Below, piece by piece: positions 33,717 through 42,797 of a stretch of DNA of 64,000 nt. The notes below the pieces were generated by a model, which did not search any database, was not told where the DNA came from, and was given only the letters and a program-made list of their open reading frames with translations. Each line of letters begins with the position of its first letter. The first letter of the stretch is position 1. Location: contig CAXXMH010000008.1 in the NCBI GenBank assembly GCA_963664665.2, forward strand, positions 62,001 through 126,000, read 5' to 3'. Both the position numbers and the translations under genes were made by a program. The DNA comes from Bin55 sp963664665 (GTDB lineage Bacteria; Pseudomonadota; Gammaproteobacteria; Pseudomonadales; Azotimanducaceae).

Positions 33717-35255
33717 ATGAAACCAACCACCTTACTCGTCATTCTGGATGGTTGGGGTCATCGAGTTGAAGCGGCTTTTAACGCGATCCACCATGCCAAT
33801 ACACCAACATGGGATCGATTGTGGCGTGAGTATCCACACGCATTGCTTGAATGTAGTGGGAAGCATGTCGGCCTTCCCGATGGACAAATGGGGAATTCGG
33901 AAGTCGGGCATATCACGATCGGGTCGGGTCGCATCATCCAACAAGATCTCAATCGGATCGATCAAAGCATAGCTGACGGCTCATTCGCTCGGATTCCTGC
34001 GATCCAGTCACTTCTGCGTTCAACTGAAGTGGGTGCACTCCACGTATTCGGGTTGCTTTCGCCTGGGGGCGTCCATAGCCATGAAGATCACATCTTTTCG
34101 ATGGTCGATTTAGCACTCAAGGCTAACCGACAGGTTGTACTTCACGTGTTCCTGGACGGGCGAGATACTCCTCCGCAGAGTGCAGAATCTTCAATACAAA
34201 GGGCGATGCAGTTGCAACGTACTACGAGTCGTTTCGAACTTGCTTCGATCAGTGGTCGGTATTACGCAATGGATCGGGACGAGCGGTGGGAACGAACCAA
34301 GGCCGCGTACGATCTATACGTCGATGGGGTCGCCCGCTATCGGGCTCCTAACGGCTTACAAGCGTTGAACGAAGCATACGATCGAGGCGAGACAGACGAA
34401 TTTGTCGTTCCGACTCAACTCGGCTCGGGTCGCGTGGTTCAAGATGGTGACGATGTGATATTCATGAACTTTCGGGCCGATCGAGTTCGCCAAATCGTTC
34501 GTGCGTTTATCGATGATCAGGATGGTCACACGTTTGCACGTGGCACTCGCCCGCACGTAAATCGTTTCGTGTGCTTAGCTCCGTACGCTGACGATATCAC
34601 ACACGGTAGCAGTCACGTTTCACACGTACATGTCGCGTTTGAACCAGAGGATCTACCAGATACGTTTGCAGCGGTTATCGCAAAGGCAAATAAGACACAA
34701 CTCCGAATCGCCGAAACTGAAAAATATGCTCACGTTACCTATTTTTTCTCAGGTGGTTCTGAAACACAAAATAAAGGAGAGAGCCGCCGCTTTATTCCCT
34801 CACCTAGAGTTGACACCTACGACCTGCAACCTGAAATGAGTGCTCAGGAAGTAACGAAGGAAGTCGTAACAGCGCTTAGGGAATCGCAATTCGACGTCAT
34901 CATCTGCAATTTCGCGAACGCGGACATGGTTGGTCACACCGGTGATTTCTCTGCGGCAATTCGAGCAGTCGAATGCATCGATTCGTGCTTGGATCAGATC
35001 GCAAATGCAACGCTCGACACGCATTCACACTTCGTCATCACGGCGGACCATGGCAACGTTGAAGAGATGGTGAGCGAAGCAAGTGAGCAGCCGCATACGG
35101 CGCATACGATTGGCGTGGTGCCGTTTCTGTACGTGGGTCGCGACGTGCAGAACCTCAAACCTACAGGTGGCTTAAGCGATGTTGCCCCCACGATGCTTGC
35201 GCTTATGGGCATCGAGCAACCAGCAGCGATGACGGGGGAATCGCTGCTTCGTTAG
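33717..35255 (+). CDS. gpmI: 2,3-bisphosphoglycerate-independent phosphoglycerate mutase
   Basis: 512 residues; interconverts 3- and 2-phosphoglycerate in glycolysis, manganese-dependent. LVILDGWGHR opens the phosphatase domain; GNSEVGHITIGSGR holds the catalytic Ser (about 62). VFLDGRDTPP, SGRYYAMDRDERWER and FRADRVRQI are in the transferase domain, NFANADMVGHTGD and ITADHGNVEEM supply metal ligands. Divergent from the rhodanese gene and two bases before envC, as in E. coli. Confidence 0.96.
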   Translation: MKPTTLLVILDGWGHRVEAAFNAIHHANTPTWDRLWREYPHALLECSGKHVGLPDGQMGNSEVGHITIGSGRIIQQDLNRIDQSIADGSFARIPAIQSLLRSTEVGALHVFGLLSPGGVHSHEDHIFSMVDLALKANRQVVLHVFLDGRDTPPQSAESSIQRAMQLQRTTSRFELASISGRYYAMDRDERWERTKAAYDLYVDGVARYRAPNGLQALNEAYDRGETDEFVVPTQLGSGRVVQDGDDVIFMNFRADRVRQIVRAFIDDQDGHTFARGTRPHVNRFVCLAPYADDITHGSSHVSHVHVAFEPEDLPDTFAAVIAKANKTQLRIAETEKYAHVTYFFSGGSETQNKGESRRFIPSPRVDTYDLQPEMSAQEVTKEVVTALRESQFDVIICNFANADMVGHTGDFSAAIRAVECIDSCLDQIANATLDTHSHFVITADHGNVEEMVSEASEQPHTAHTIGVVPFLYVGRDVQNLKPTGGLSDVAPTMLALMGIEQPAAMTGESLLR

Positions 35256-35257
35256 CA

Positions 35258-36406
35258 ATGCGCCATCGAAGTCGAGTTTTTGTCGCAATTGGTGCGTTCG
35301 CAATGTGCCACCTACCGTTGTGCGTGGCGAACGCGCAACAGTCTTCGGAACCCGCGCGCGAATTCGAACAGATCAAGAACGAGATCTCTACCAAACAATC
35401 TCTGCGTGCGAGCAAGGAACGTGAACGAGCCGAGCTACGCCGCGAGATCCAAATAGTAGAAACGGAACGCAATCGACTACAGGAGCTCCGTAGTTCATTG
35501 GAACGTAATTTGTATGAGTCCGAACAAGAGCTCACGGCAAACGCCGCCAACGTTAGCAACTACACCAATCTACGTGATCAAAAAACGACCGAGCTAGTCT
35601 GGAGCACGGTGACCTCCCAACAGTTGAAAGCGCGTAATCCACTGACGATGCTGATCGTCCAGAGTGACCCGCTTAAGGTAGATCGGCTTTACAACTACCA
35701 CCGGTACTTCGTAAGACAGCTAGAGACCCAAATCGACGAACTGGAACAACACCTGCAAACGCTCGAAGGCTTAATCGTCGAGGCGACGAATGCACGCGCC
35801 AAATTTGACGCCTCAGAACGAGACTACACAGCCAACACGGTTGCCCTACAAGATCGAAGCGTTCGACTCACAACACTCAACAGTCAGCTAAAGACCGAAA
35901 TTGAAGCGTTAGACAAGGACTTAGATCAGTTAATCCGCGAGCGTGAACGACTTAGTCAATTAATCGCTAGTCGCACGAGCGCCGCATCGCGCACAGGTCC
36001 TGCACCGACACCCTCATCACGCGGCGGAATGCCTAACTGGCCCGTAGAAGGCGATGTACGTCAGCGATTTGGTGCGTTGCGCGCGGACGGACGAATCCGG
36101 GCTGAAGGTATCGTGATCGACGCGGTCGAAGGTACACCGGTTACCGCAATCGCCGGAGGGACGGTTCTATTCGCGGAATGGTTCGAAGGCTACGGAAACA
36201 CCATGATCATCGATCACGGTGATGAAGTTATCGCTATATACGCCCATTGTGATACGTTGATAAAACAAGCGACGGAGCCAGTCGAAGCCGGGGAAACGGT
36301 CGCAACCGTAGGACTAGGAGGCAGTGAGGACGCTGCTGGTCTCTATTTCGAGATCCGAGTACGCAACGAACCGACCGATCCGTTGCGCTGGTTAGGTAAT
36401 CCGTAA
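35258..36406 (+). CDS. envC: Murein hydrolase activator EnvC
   Basis: 382 residues, exported: signal peptide to about CVANA, a long coiled coil (about 30-235, EQIKNEISTKQSLRASKERE...), and a C-terminal LytM/M23-like domain. The metal ligands of active M23 peptidases are replaced (RAEGIVIDAVEG where a His is expected, and YFEIR instead of HxH), as in E. coli EnvC, so it should activate amidases AmiA/B at the septum rather than cut peptidoglycan. Two bases after gpmI. Confidence 0.93.
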   Translation: MRHRSRVFVAIGAFAMCHLPLCVANAQQSSEPAREFEQIKNEISTKQSLRASKERERAELRREIQIVETERNRLQELRSSLERNLYESEQELTANAANVSNYTNLRDQKTTELVWSTVTSQQLKARNPLTMLIVQSDPLKVDRLYNYHRYFVRQLETQIDELEQHLQTLEGLIVEATNARAKFDASERDYTANTVALQDRSVRLTTLNSQLKTEIEALDKDLDQLIRERERLSQLIASRTSAASRTGPAPTPSSRGGMPNWPVEGDVRQRFGALRADGRIRAEGIVIDAVEGTPVTAIAGGTVLFAEWFEGYGNTMIIDHGDEVIAIYAHCDTLIKQATEPVEAGETVATVGLGGSEDAAGLYFEIRVRNEPTDPLRWLGNP

Positions 36407-36413
36407 AACGACC

Positions 36414-39149
36414 CTACATCTGCCACTTTGCATTGAGTAATACCGACGTACCGACGTGTTGTTCGATCACGCTCACATCGCCTTGCGTGACCTCGACGGT
36501 AGATCCCAGGATATTTCTCACCCGAAGTTTGAAGGAAAGACTGTCGGTTGGGTAATACGCGTAGACAATGTCGAGCGACTTGAAAGGTTGCTCATATCCA
36601 TCCGGCTGGCCACTGATGCCAGCAAAGAAGACACGCTCACTAAATACGTTGTACACAATCGACCCTGAATGCTTGAGGTCTAACGCGTCAAATCCCAACT
36701 GTAGATTGAATACCCATGGTGACTGTTGGGTCATTGCCCGACGATCATTCGTAATGTCACCAACACCTTGTGCGACGGGTATATGTATCTCAGAGTCGCT
36801 CAGCGTCGCATTCCCCGCAAAATACAGCGTTTCCGTCCACTCGCGCCAGTTCGACAGGAAGTCAAGTGTTTTCCGCCACTCTACTTCTACGCCATATACC
36901 TCAGCACTATCGGCATTTACGAAATTGAAGCGTATGTTGTCTTCGGTAGCTCCACCCTGCACTGTTTCAATGGGATTAGCGACGTCTTTAAAGAAAAGTG
37001 AGACTGAAAACAAATCGCTATTGAACCAAAACCATTCGCCACGCAAATCCAAGTTTGTCAGATCGCTGACAACTAGGTTCGGATTTCCTCGCACACGAGC
37101 TTCCGTGAGAGGATCGATATAGGTTGATGCCGACATTTCGCGAATATCCGGTCGCGCGACGGTCTGCGAAACACCTGCGCGAAACTGAAACTCATCGGAC
37201 CAGAAGCCGGGTCGGATATAGGTAAGAGCTGCGCTCGGATATACGTCCTCGGTCCGCAAATTCGCATAGCCGTCTAAATCAATTCGACGTGAGTCGTACT
37301 GTAGATAGTCAACCGGCAGTACCGCCTGCTCGAACAGCTCGGTTCGAATACCGCCAGAAATACGCCACGTTTCGTCAAGTAGCACGTCGACCTTGCCGTA
37401 ACCCGCTTCAACAACCTGGTCCGCAACATAACTTTCCGAACCAAATGCACCGATACCAACAGCAAGTTCCATCCCGTAATCGGGATTCATGATGTTTGCA
37501 TCGGAGAATACCGCCGACGGCACATTCGAACTTATAGTGTTGAAGCTAGGGATTGATGAACCTAACCCAAGCGAAGTCTGTCGGTAATTGCGCGACTTAT
37601 AGAGATAGTCGTAGCCACCCGATAACTCGACGCTCATGTTATCGCGGTAGAACGGAAACGTTACGTCCCATCCGTAAGTTTCGATCTCATCATTCAGGTC
37701 CGAATACCGGAATTCCGCGGAAGTGGCCGTTGTCCGAACCGAAAAATTGATTGCGTCACCGTTTGGACCTGACAATCGTTCCTGACCGCCAATCGACACT
37801 TCATGCGGCAGTGCTGTTTCTGCAGTCGCAAGCGTGTAGTACCAAGAAACGTTTGCGTCCCTCGCAAACTCCATGTAACCGGGGAGTACATCCAACGTCT
37901 CGTCGCCGAACGTGTGCTTACCGTTGAATTGGTGCATCAACATTTCGCGTTGCTCATATCGCATACCAAAAATCCGACCTTGGACCGGACTCGAGTCATC
38001 GAAGCAGTCGTTAAATTGACCTTGCGAGCAAGTCTTGGTGCTTGTCGCATCGTCCTCGGTATTACGTAGTAATAAATGAATTGATCCGAGTTCGTGATCG
38101 TCCGTGAAGCGAATGCCGAAGTTCAATGAACTTGTGATGTTGACTTCATGTGTCGTACGCAATGACTCCGCGAAATCCGTCGACGGGTTTGAGATACGTC
38201 GCACAATCCGTTCGCGATTACGCAGGTCGCTGGAGTATGACCCGAGTGCAAGAACCCCAACATCGAACCGGTCGGTGATGTAGTGACGATATCCCGCTAA
38301 TAGTTCACCTTCCAAGTCCGGCGAGGTCTGTTCCATCGTAAAGTCAACATTGCGATTGAGCATGGTTGCCAGCTGCCGGTTTTCTTGCTTTGCGCTATCG
38401 ATCCCGTGAGTTGATCGATCTGATCGCAGGATCGTAACGGGGGATAACGAGCCTCGGTAGGTATCGATCGCTTGGAAGATCGCCGGTGAGAGAGCGCGCG
38501 TACCGTCGTCCACTCCGAAAGCATCGTCTCCTCCGCCTGCATAGCTCAGGCCATCGCCACCTTCGGAATTAGTTCCCGTCTTAAGCTCGATATGGAACAA
38601 ACCAGTTTCCGGTACACGTTTGGTACGAATATCCACATTACCGCCGCCAAATGATGCACTCAACTCAGGTGAGTATCCCTTCTGAACTTTCATTGAATCG
38701 ATGATGTCAGCGGGGAAAATGTCTAGCGGGATTACGTTACGCGTGATGTCGGGTGAAGGTACCGATGAACCGTTAATTTGCGCGCTTGAATAACGTTCGC
38801 CTAAACCACGAACGTAAACAAACTTGCCTTGGGCGAGCGTCAATCCTGGCATGCGTCGTAATAGCGCGGCAGCATCGCTATCACCTACGCGCGCGATAAA
38901 TTCCGAATCGATGAAGTCCGCTTGGACGTCGAGAAGAACCCTCTCAGACTCAACGTCCGTCTCCGATGCAACGTTCTGACCAACGACACTCAACTCCTCA
39001 ATTTGGTGTTGTGCGCCTGTCGAGCTTTGCGATTCAGATTCAGCCTGCTCTGCTTGCTCTTGAGCGTTCACAGCTGCGAACGCAACAAGCGCAAATGTTG
39101 CCGACCACCGCAAAAATAAGCCGGTCTTCAATCCTAGAAGTTGTCTCAT
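36414..39149 (-). CDS. TonB-dependent receptor of a Pho-boxed operon
   Basis: 911 residues with signal peptide (to about FAAVNAQ), a TonB-box-like segment HQIEELSVVGQ, a plug domain (ADFIDSEFIARVGDSDAAAL, GLTLAQGKFVYVRGLGERYS, QINGSSVPSPDI, SFGGGNVDIRTKR) and a barrel ending in TSVLLNAKWQM, an aromatic outer-membrane end. It lies 34 bases downstream of a lipoprotein gene and probably shares its promoter with four PhoB half-sites. The pairing resembles receptor/surface-lipoprotein uptake systems. Transport of a phosphorus compound is inferred only from the promoter. Confidence 0.88.
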   Translation of the reverse strand: MRQLLGLKTGLFLRWSATFALVAFAAVNAQEQAEQAESESQSSTGAQHQIEELSVVGQNVASETDVESERVLLDVQADFIDSEFIARVGDSDAAALLRRMPGLTLAQGKFVYVRGLGERYSSAQINGSSVPSPDITRNVIPLDIFPADIIDSMKVQKGYSPELSASFGGGNVDIRTKRVPETGLFHIELKTGTNSEGGDGLSYAGGGDDAFGVDDGTRALSPAIFQAIDTYRGSLSPVTILRSDRSTHGIDSAKQENRQLATMLNRNVDFTMEQTSPDLEGELLAGYRHYITDRFDVGVLALGSYSSDLRNRERIVRRISNPSTDFAESLRTTHEVNITSSLNFGIRFTDDHELGSIHLLLRNTEDDATSTKTCSQGQFNDCFDDSSPVQGRIFGMRYEQREMLMHQFNGKHTFGDETLDVLPGYMEFARDANVSWYYTLATAETALPHEVSIGGQERLSGPNGDAINFSVRTTATSAEFRYSDLNDEIETYGWDVTFPFYRDNMSVELSGGYDYLYKSRNYRQTSLGLGSSIPSFNTISSNVPSAVFSDANIMNPDYGMELAVGIGAFGSESYVADQVVEAGYGKVDVLLDETWRISGGIRTELFEQAVLPVDYLQYDSRRIDLDGYANLRTEDVYPSAALTYIRPGFWSDEFQFRAGVSQTVARPDIREMSASTYIDPLTEARVRGNPNLVVSDLTNLDLRGEWFWFNSDLFSVSLFFKDVANPIETVQGGATEDNIRFNFVNADSAEVYGVEVEWRKTLDFLSNWREWTETLYFAGNATLSDSEIHIPVAQGVGDITNDRRAMTQQSPWVFNLQLGFDALDLKHSGSIVYNVFSERVFFAGISGQPDGYEQPFKSLDIVYAYYPTDSLSFKLRVRNILGSTVEVTQGDVSVIEQHVGTSVLLNAKWQM

Positions 39150-39183
39150 TTTGTTCCGTTAGGTCAAGTGAGGAAGTTACTGT

Positions 39184-40773
39184 TCAGAGAAACCACGGAC
39201 CACAGGACTCTGTTGCCCGTGCTCGAAGACAAATCGTCCAACCTTGGGTCCAGTCATTAGCTCGGGTAACCGCACCGATGTTGCTAGCACCATTTACAGG
39301 CGTGACCGTGAACGAATTCCCGTCGGTGTCGATAAACTCGGTCGCGGTATAGAAACCAGTGAGGATCTGGATATCGGAATCAACGATCGTGTCGCCACCA
39401 TCGCCGTAAATCGCCACGTTATCGGTTCCCGAAGCAAACCACTCGGCGACGCTGGTACCGTTCGATAATGAGTCCTTGCCGACCTCGTCACACGCGATGA
39501 TGGTGCTGTTAATGCTGGTCGCGCCGTTCTCAGCGTGTGTTCGAGTCTCAGAGTCATCTAGCTCAAGACACTCGTTACCGTTTGTGCCTTCTTCATTCGC
39601 GTAAAGGTCAACGACAATGCTGTTGTTGATCGTTGACATGACACCGCGCCGGAGTAGCACACCTTCGGAGTCGCCATGAGTGCCAAGTCCACCACCTTCC
39701 GCACTATCAGAGCCTGACGTGATACAGGTCATGTTGTTGATCGTGCCGTTCGTGTTGGGTTGTGCGTCGAACACGCTACCCTGGTTGTCGGCTTCGATAC
39801 AACGATTGCCGTTATCACGATGGTGAATGATCAGAGCGTTGGTGACGGTACCTACCCAACCATCCGCATAGTCGATGGAATCGTCATTCACATAAAGTGC
39901 AACCAGGTTCGTGACAGAAACCGCGCCGCCAAAAAACTCGACACCGTCATCGAACGTCGAATAGACCTGAATGTTTTCGATCGACGTACCGCTGCCAACG
40001 GCATTAAGGGTCAAGCCATTTAGCTCGTCGCCTGGCGCTGCTTCAGAACCAGAGTGCTTCAGAACCACATATCGAAGCGTTCCTGAACTGTCAGCGTTGT
40101 CGTCACCGCCGTAGTGACTTGGCTTGCCTTCCGATTGGATATGACACGTGTTGTTCGCGCGTTGGTCGTCGCTGCACTTATTCGTGATCCCTTTCCCGTT
40201 AATGACAACGCCGCCCCACAACTGCACATCGTCAAACGCCGCAGTGCCAGAAACCGCGTCTTCATATCCAGTCAAGGTAATAGGCGAGGTCGAGCTGCCA
40301 TTCGCTTGAATCGTTGATCCACGCGTGACTAGTAGATAGTCGTCCTTGTTAGTCCAAATCAAGGTATTTCCTGCATCAATGGTGAGCGTCGGACCGTCCG
40401 GAGGCGTTCCGGTATCAACGTCCTCGCCAACCTGTAGCGTCGCCTCGAATATATGAACCCCGTCAATCAACGGGATGGTCAGATCAACAGTCAACGGTGC
40501 GTCTTCACTCACAAATAACGATGAGTACACGCAGTTGTCGCCGTCAACCTGTCCTTGCCGTGTCGCGCCTCCTACGGTGTACGAAGCACAAGGATTAGTT
40601 TCTGTTATCGTCACTGGCACCGGTGCAGGCGCTGGCGGTATCGGATCGATAGCGACATTACTACCGCCACCGCCACATGCTTGCAGGATCAAAAAAAGCA
40701 TGCTGGTCAAAACTAACCCAATGCATTTCGAAGTACCCGCCAAGGGCTTTGAGTCTCCCTGATATACACTCAC
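39184..40773 (-). CDS. Surface lipoprotein with beta-helix-like repeats, partner of the TonB receptor
   Basis: About 529 residues from GTG 40773, preceded by AGGGAG seven bases upstream. The frame continues to 40833, but without a comparable ribosome site. Signal sequence GLVLTSMLFLILQAC is a lipobox with Cys near residue 33, followed by a glycine- and proline-rich linker (GGGGSN..PIPPAPAPVPV). The rest has repeated short strands of beta-helix character (LWGGVVINGKG, LRYVVLKHSG, FDDGVEFFGGAVSVTNLVAL, YVNDDSIDYADGW, TNALIIHHRDNG). It ends CGPWFL. Likely exposed at the outer membrane and handing substrate to the receptor; this is inference. Confidence 0.7.
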   Translation of the reverse strand: MSVYQGDSKPLAGTSKCIGLVLTSMLFLILQACGGGGSNVAIDPIPPAPAPVPVTITETNPCASYTVGGATRQGQVDGDNCVYSSLFVSEDAPLTVDLTIPLIDGVHIFEATLQVGEDVDTGTPPDGPTLTIDAGNTLIWTNKDDYLLVTRGSTIQANGSSTSPITLTGYEDAVSGTAAFDDVQLWGGVVINGKGITNKCSDDQRANNTCHIQSEGKPSHYGGDDNADSSGTLRYVVLKHSGSEAAPGDELNGLTLNAVGSGTSIENIQVYSTFDDGVEFFGGAVSVTNLVALYVNDDSIDYADGWVGTVTNALIIHHRDNGNRCIEADNQGSVFDAQPNTNGTINNMTCITSGSDSAEGGGLGTHGDSEGVLLRRGVMSTINNSIVVDLYANEEGTNGNECLELDDSETRTHAENGATSINSTIIACDEVGKDSLSNGTSVAEWFASGTDNVAIYGDGGDTIVDSDIQILTGFYTATEFIDTDGNSFTVTPVNGASNIGAVTRANDWTQGWTICLRARATESCGPWFL

Positions 40774-40793
40774 TTTGAGTCTCCCTGATATAC
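40747..40793 (+). repeat. 21-bp direct duplication over the lipoprotein start
   Basis: CTTTGAGTCTCCCTGATATAC occurs at 40747-40767 and 40773-40793, 26 bases apart. On the coding strand each copy contains AGGGAGACTCAAAG, that is, a ribosome-binding site; in the upstream copy it is followed directly by the GTG start. The downstream copy now encodes residues 3-9. The duplication apparently created or moved the start. Confidence 0.85.
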
Positions 40794-40863
40794 GATCAAG
40801 ATGGATTGACCAAGGTGATCGGTCATCACGCAATTTGGTCGCGGGTAACCGTAGATCTAGGGC

Positions 40864-40903
40864 ATAACAGTTTTATGTCGAATATATGTCAGATTAATGA
40901 CAT
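40864..40903 (-). promoter_or_regulatory. Four tandem PhoB-box half-sites
   Basis: On the minus strand four 7-mers follow each other with 4-base AT spacers: ATGTCAT-TAAT, CTGACAT-ATAT, TCGACAT-AAAA, CTGTTAT. The 11-base period and sequence match the PhoB consensus (CTGTCAT-AWAW-CTGTCAY), making two adjacent Pho boxes. They end 90 bases before the GTG of the lipoprotein gene, a normal place for PhoB activation. The individual 7-mers each deviate at one to two positions. Confidence 0.7.
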
Positions 40904-40935
40904 GTTAGGCGGTATTTAGGGTCTTATCGCTCTGA

Positions 40936-41676
40936 TTAAAGTCCGGTTTTTAGTACTAGAACCCCCCTTCGAAAGTCCAAAACTCGTTCATATAAGGCGC
41001 TTCCGCTAATCGCGCCAAGAAGTCGCTTGCCACCCACTTGAAGATCTCGCAAACGCTCTAAGTCGAGAATGCCCTTGACTCCTCCCGAAGCGATCACGGG
41101 AATGTCAGTTGCACCTAGCACCTGCTCAGTACGCTTGAGATTGACGCCCGTCATCATACCGTCGCTTTCGATGTCGGTGAAGACTATTGCGAACAGCGGC
41201 AGCTCTGCACAAATCTCAAGCACGTCATGCACCGACACATTTGTGGTTGTCTTCCAACCCCGCGTCGACACAAAACCTCCGCGAGCATCCAATGCGAGAA
41301 TGATTTGGTCAGGAAACTGAGTCGCAACAGTGGTGAAGAAATCTACATCCTCAATCGCTTGCGTACCGATGCAAACTTGCGAAATGCCAGCATCGATCCA
41401 CGCAGACACAGCGTTCGTCGTGCGAATACCGCCTCCGAGCTGCACGGGAATGTCACCTGCCGCATCGATGATGGCGCGTACGCTCGAGCTATTTTCAGAT
41501 TGTCCGGAAAACGCGCCATCGAGATCGACGACGTGGATCCGTTCCGCACCTTCGCTAATCCAATGCGATGCAAGTCGCCCAGCATCATTTTCGTAAATCG
41601 TCGCCGTATCTAGCAGTCCGCGCTTCAGCTGCACACACTGGCCATCGTGCAAGTCGATCGCCGGGATGAGAATCAC
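40936..41676 (-). CDS. hisA: Phosphoribosylformimino-AICAR phosphate isomerase
   Basis: 246-residue TIM barrel of histidine synthesis. MILIPAIDLHDGQCVQLKRG has the catalytic Asp8; HVVDLDGAFSG, VQLGGGIRT, DWIDAGIS-type segment, FTDIESDGMMTG (second catalytic Asp) and VIASGGV bind the two phosphates. Start overlaps the hisB stop by four bases. The last residues (VLKTGL) end in the intergenic stretch that holds the Pho boxes. No hisF follows. Confidence 0.95.
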   Translation of the reverse strand: MILIPAIDLHDGQCVQLKRGLLDTATIYENDAGRLASHWISEGAERIHVVDLDGAFSGQSENSSSVRAIIDAAGDIPVQLGGGIRTTNAVSAWIDAGISQVCIGTQAIEDVDFFTTVATQFPDQIILALDARGGFVSTRGWKTTTNVSVHDVLEICAELPLFAIVFTDIESDGMMTGVNLKRTEQVLGATDIPVIASGGVKGILDLERLRDLQVGGKRLLGAISGSALYERVLDFRRGVLVLKTGL

Positions 41677-42260
41677 AAAGATCCCTTAGTCGAAGGCGTA
41701 CCTTGAACCTTTGCATCTAGTGTCGTGGCCATGCGCAACGCACGTCCGAACGCTTTGAAGACTGTCTCAGCTTGGTGATGAGCATTGATACCCTTAAGGT
41801 TGTCGATGTGAAGTGTCACAAGCGCATGATTCACAAACCCTTGAAAGAACTCGCGAAACAGGTCAACGTCGAAGTCGGAAATGCGAGGTCGAACAAACGA
41901 CACGTCGTACGCCAAACCTGGACGCCCTGACACATCCACCACAACGCGCGAGAGCGCTTCGTCTAGTGGGACATAAGAAAACCCGTATCGTGTAAGACCG
42001 GACTTATCTTCCGTTACCTCGGCAAATGCTTGGCCGAGTGTAATGCCGATATCCTCAACGGTGTGGTGGGCATCGACGTCCAAATCTCCTTGCGCATCAA
42101 TGGCGATATCAAACAACCCATGACGAGCGATCTGCTCAACCATGTGCTCAAAAAACGGCAGACCGGTGTTAAGTTGCGCTTCGCCTTTGCCGTCCAGCTG
42201 TAACTTGACGGTGATTTTTGTCTCAAGCGTATTTCTACTAACTTGCGCGGAGCGGGACAC
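41673..42260 (-). CDS. hisB: Imidazoleglycerol-phosphate dehydratase
   Basis: 195 residues, the monofunctional form without the histidinol phosphatase domain found in E. coli HisB. Starts at GTG 42260. LNTGLPFFEHMVEQIARHG, the metal-binding DVDAHHTVEDIGITLGQAF, and GINAHHQAETVFKAFGRALR (second metal-binding HHxxE) are intact. Directly coupled to hisA; hisH, which normally lies between hisB and hisA in proteobacteria, is not present. Confidence 0.95.
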   Translation of the reverse strand: MSRSAQVSRNTLETKITVKLQLDGKGEAQLNTGLPFFEHMVEQIARHGLFDIAIDAQGDLDVDAHHTVEDIGITLGQAFAEVTEDKSGLTRYGFSYVPLDEALSRVVVDVSGRPGLAYDVSFVRPRISDFDVDLFREFFQGFVNHALVTLHIDNLKGINAHHQAETVFKAFGRALRMATTLDAKVQGTPSTKGSL

Positions 42261-42314
42261 AGGTACGGACGTCCTTAAATGTGTTCAGCGATTTTAGTAA
42301 GTGTCGAAACAATC

Positions 42315-42797
42315 CTAGAGGCGATCTGCAAGACTGCCGTAAGGCAAGAACCGATTCTGCGTGTGTGATTTGATCCACTCGAACAAATCGGCGGGTATCG
42401 CATCGCGCGCCTTCAGTGCTCTAATAAGTTTCAGTACAGGCGATCGACTTCCGGCCTCGAAGCCATTGAAGTCGCGTTCAACTAAGGTCAGCACTCGAAT
42501 CCAAGCTTCTAATGAAGCGTTCGATTCAGTCGCAACAAATGTTTGCCATGCATCATCGTCCATCAGCATGATAGGTCGCAGAAGAGCTTGCTCGTCATCG
42601 GATAACGCAACGGTTCCCAACTCAAGTTGCTCTGCAGCACGATTCAGAATTACACGGTGTTTTGAGGTCAAGCTTGCCGCTGATGGATCCCAGCTTTCGA
42701 CTGTCACGAAGCGTAAGTCACCTTTATTGGTTGCACCAAGGACTAGATTATCGAATGATTGACTCGCACACGTGCGACGATATGCGCGCACCATCAT
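42315..42797 (-). CDS. Hypothetical protein, divergent with mutY
   Basis: About 160 residues from ATG 42797 (the frame is open to 42851). It contains plausible protein sequence: SFDNLVLGATNKGDLRFVTV, ILNRAAEQLELGTVALSDDE, SLEAWIRVLTLVERDFNGFE, KARDAIPADLFEWIKSHTQN, mostly helical and acidic. No family was recognised. Its ATG overlaps the mutY ATG on the opposite strand (42795-42798), so the true start may lie further in, for example at a later GTG. Confidence 0.5.
   Translation of the reverse strand: MMVRAYRRTCASQSFDNLVLGATNKGDLRFVTVESWDPSAASLTSKHRVILNRAAEQLELGTVALSDDEQALLRPIMLMDDDAWQTFVATESNASLEAWIRVLTLVERDFNGFEAGSRSPVLKLIRALKARDAIPADLFEWIKSHTQNRFLPYGSLADRL

Noticed and set aside
40886..40903. 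ATGTCA...TGACAT inverted repeat as a repressor operator
   Set aside because: The palindrome is a by-product of two neighbouring 11-base direct repeats; the four-unit Pho-box reading explains more of the sequence.
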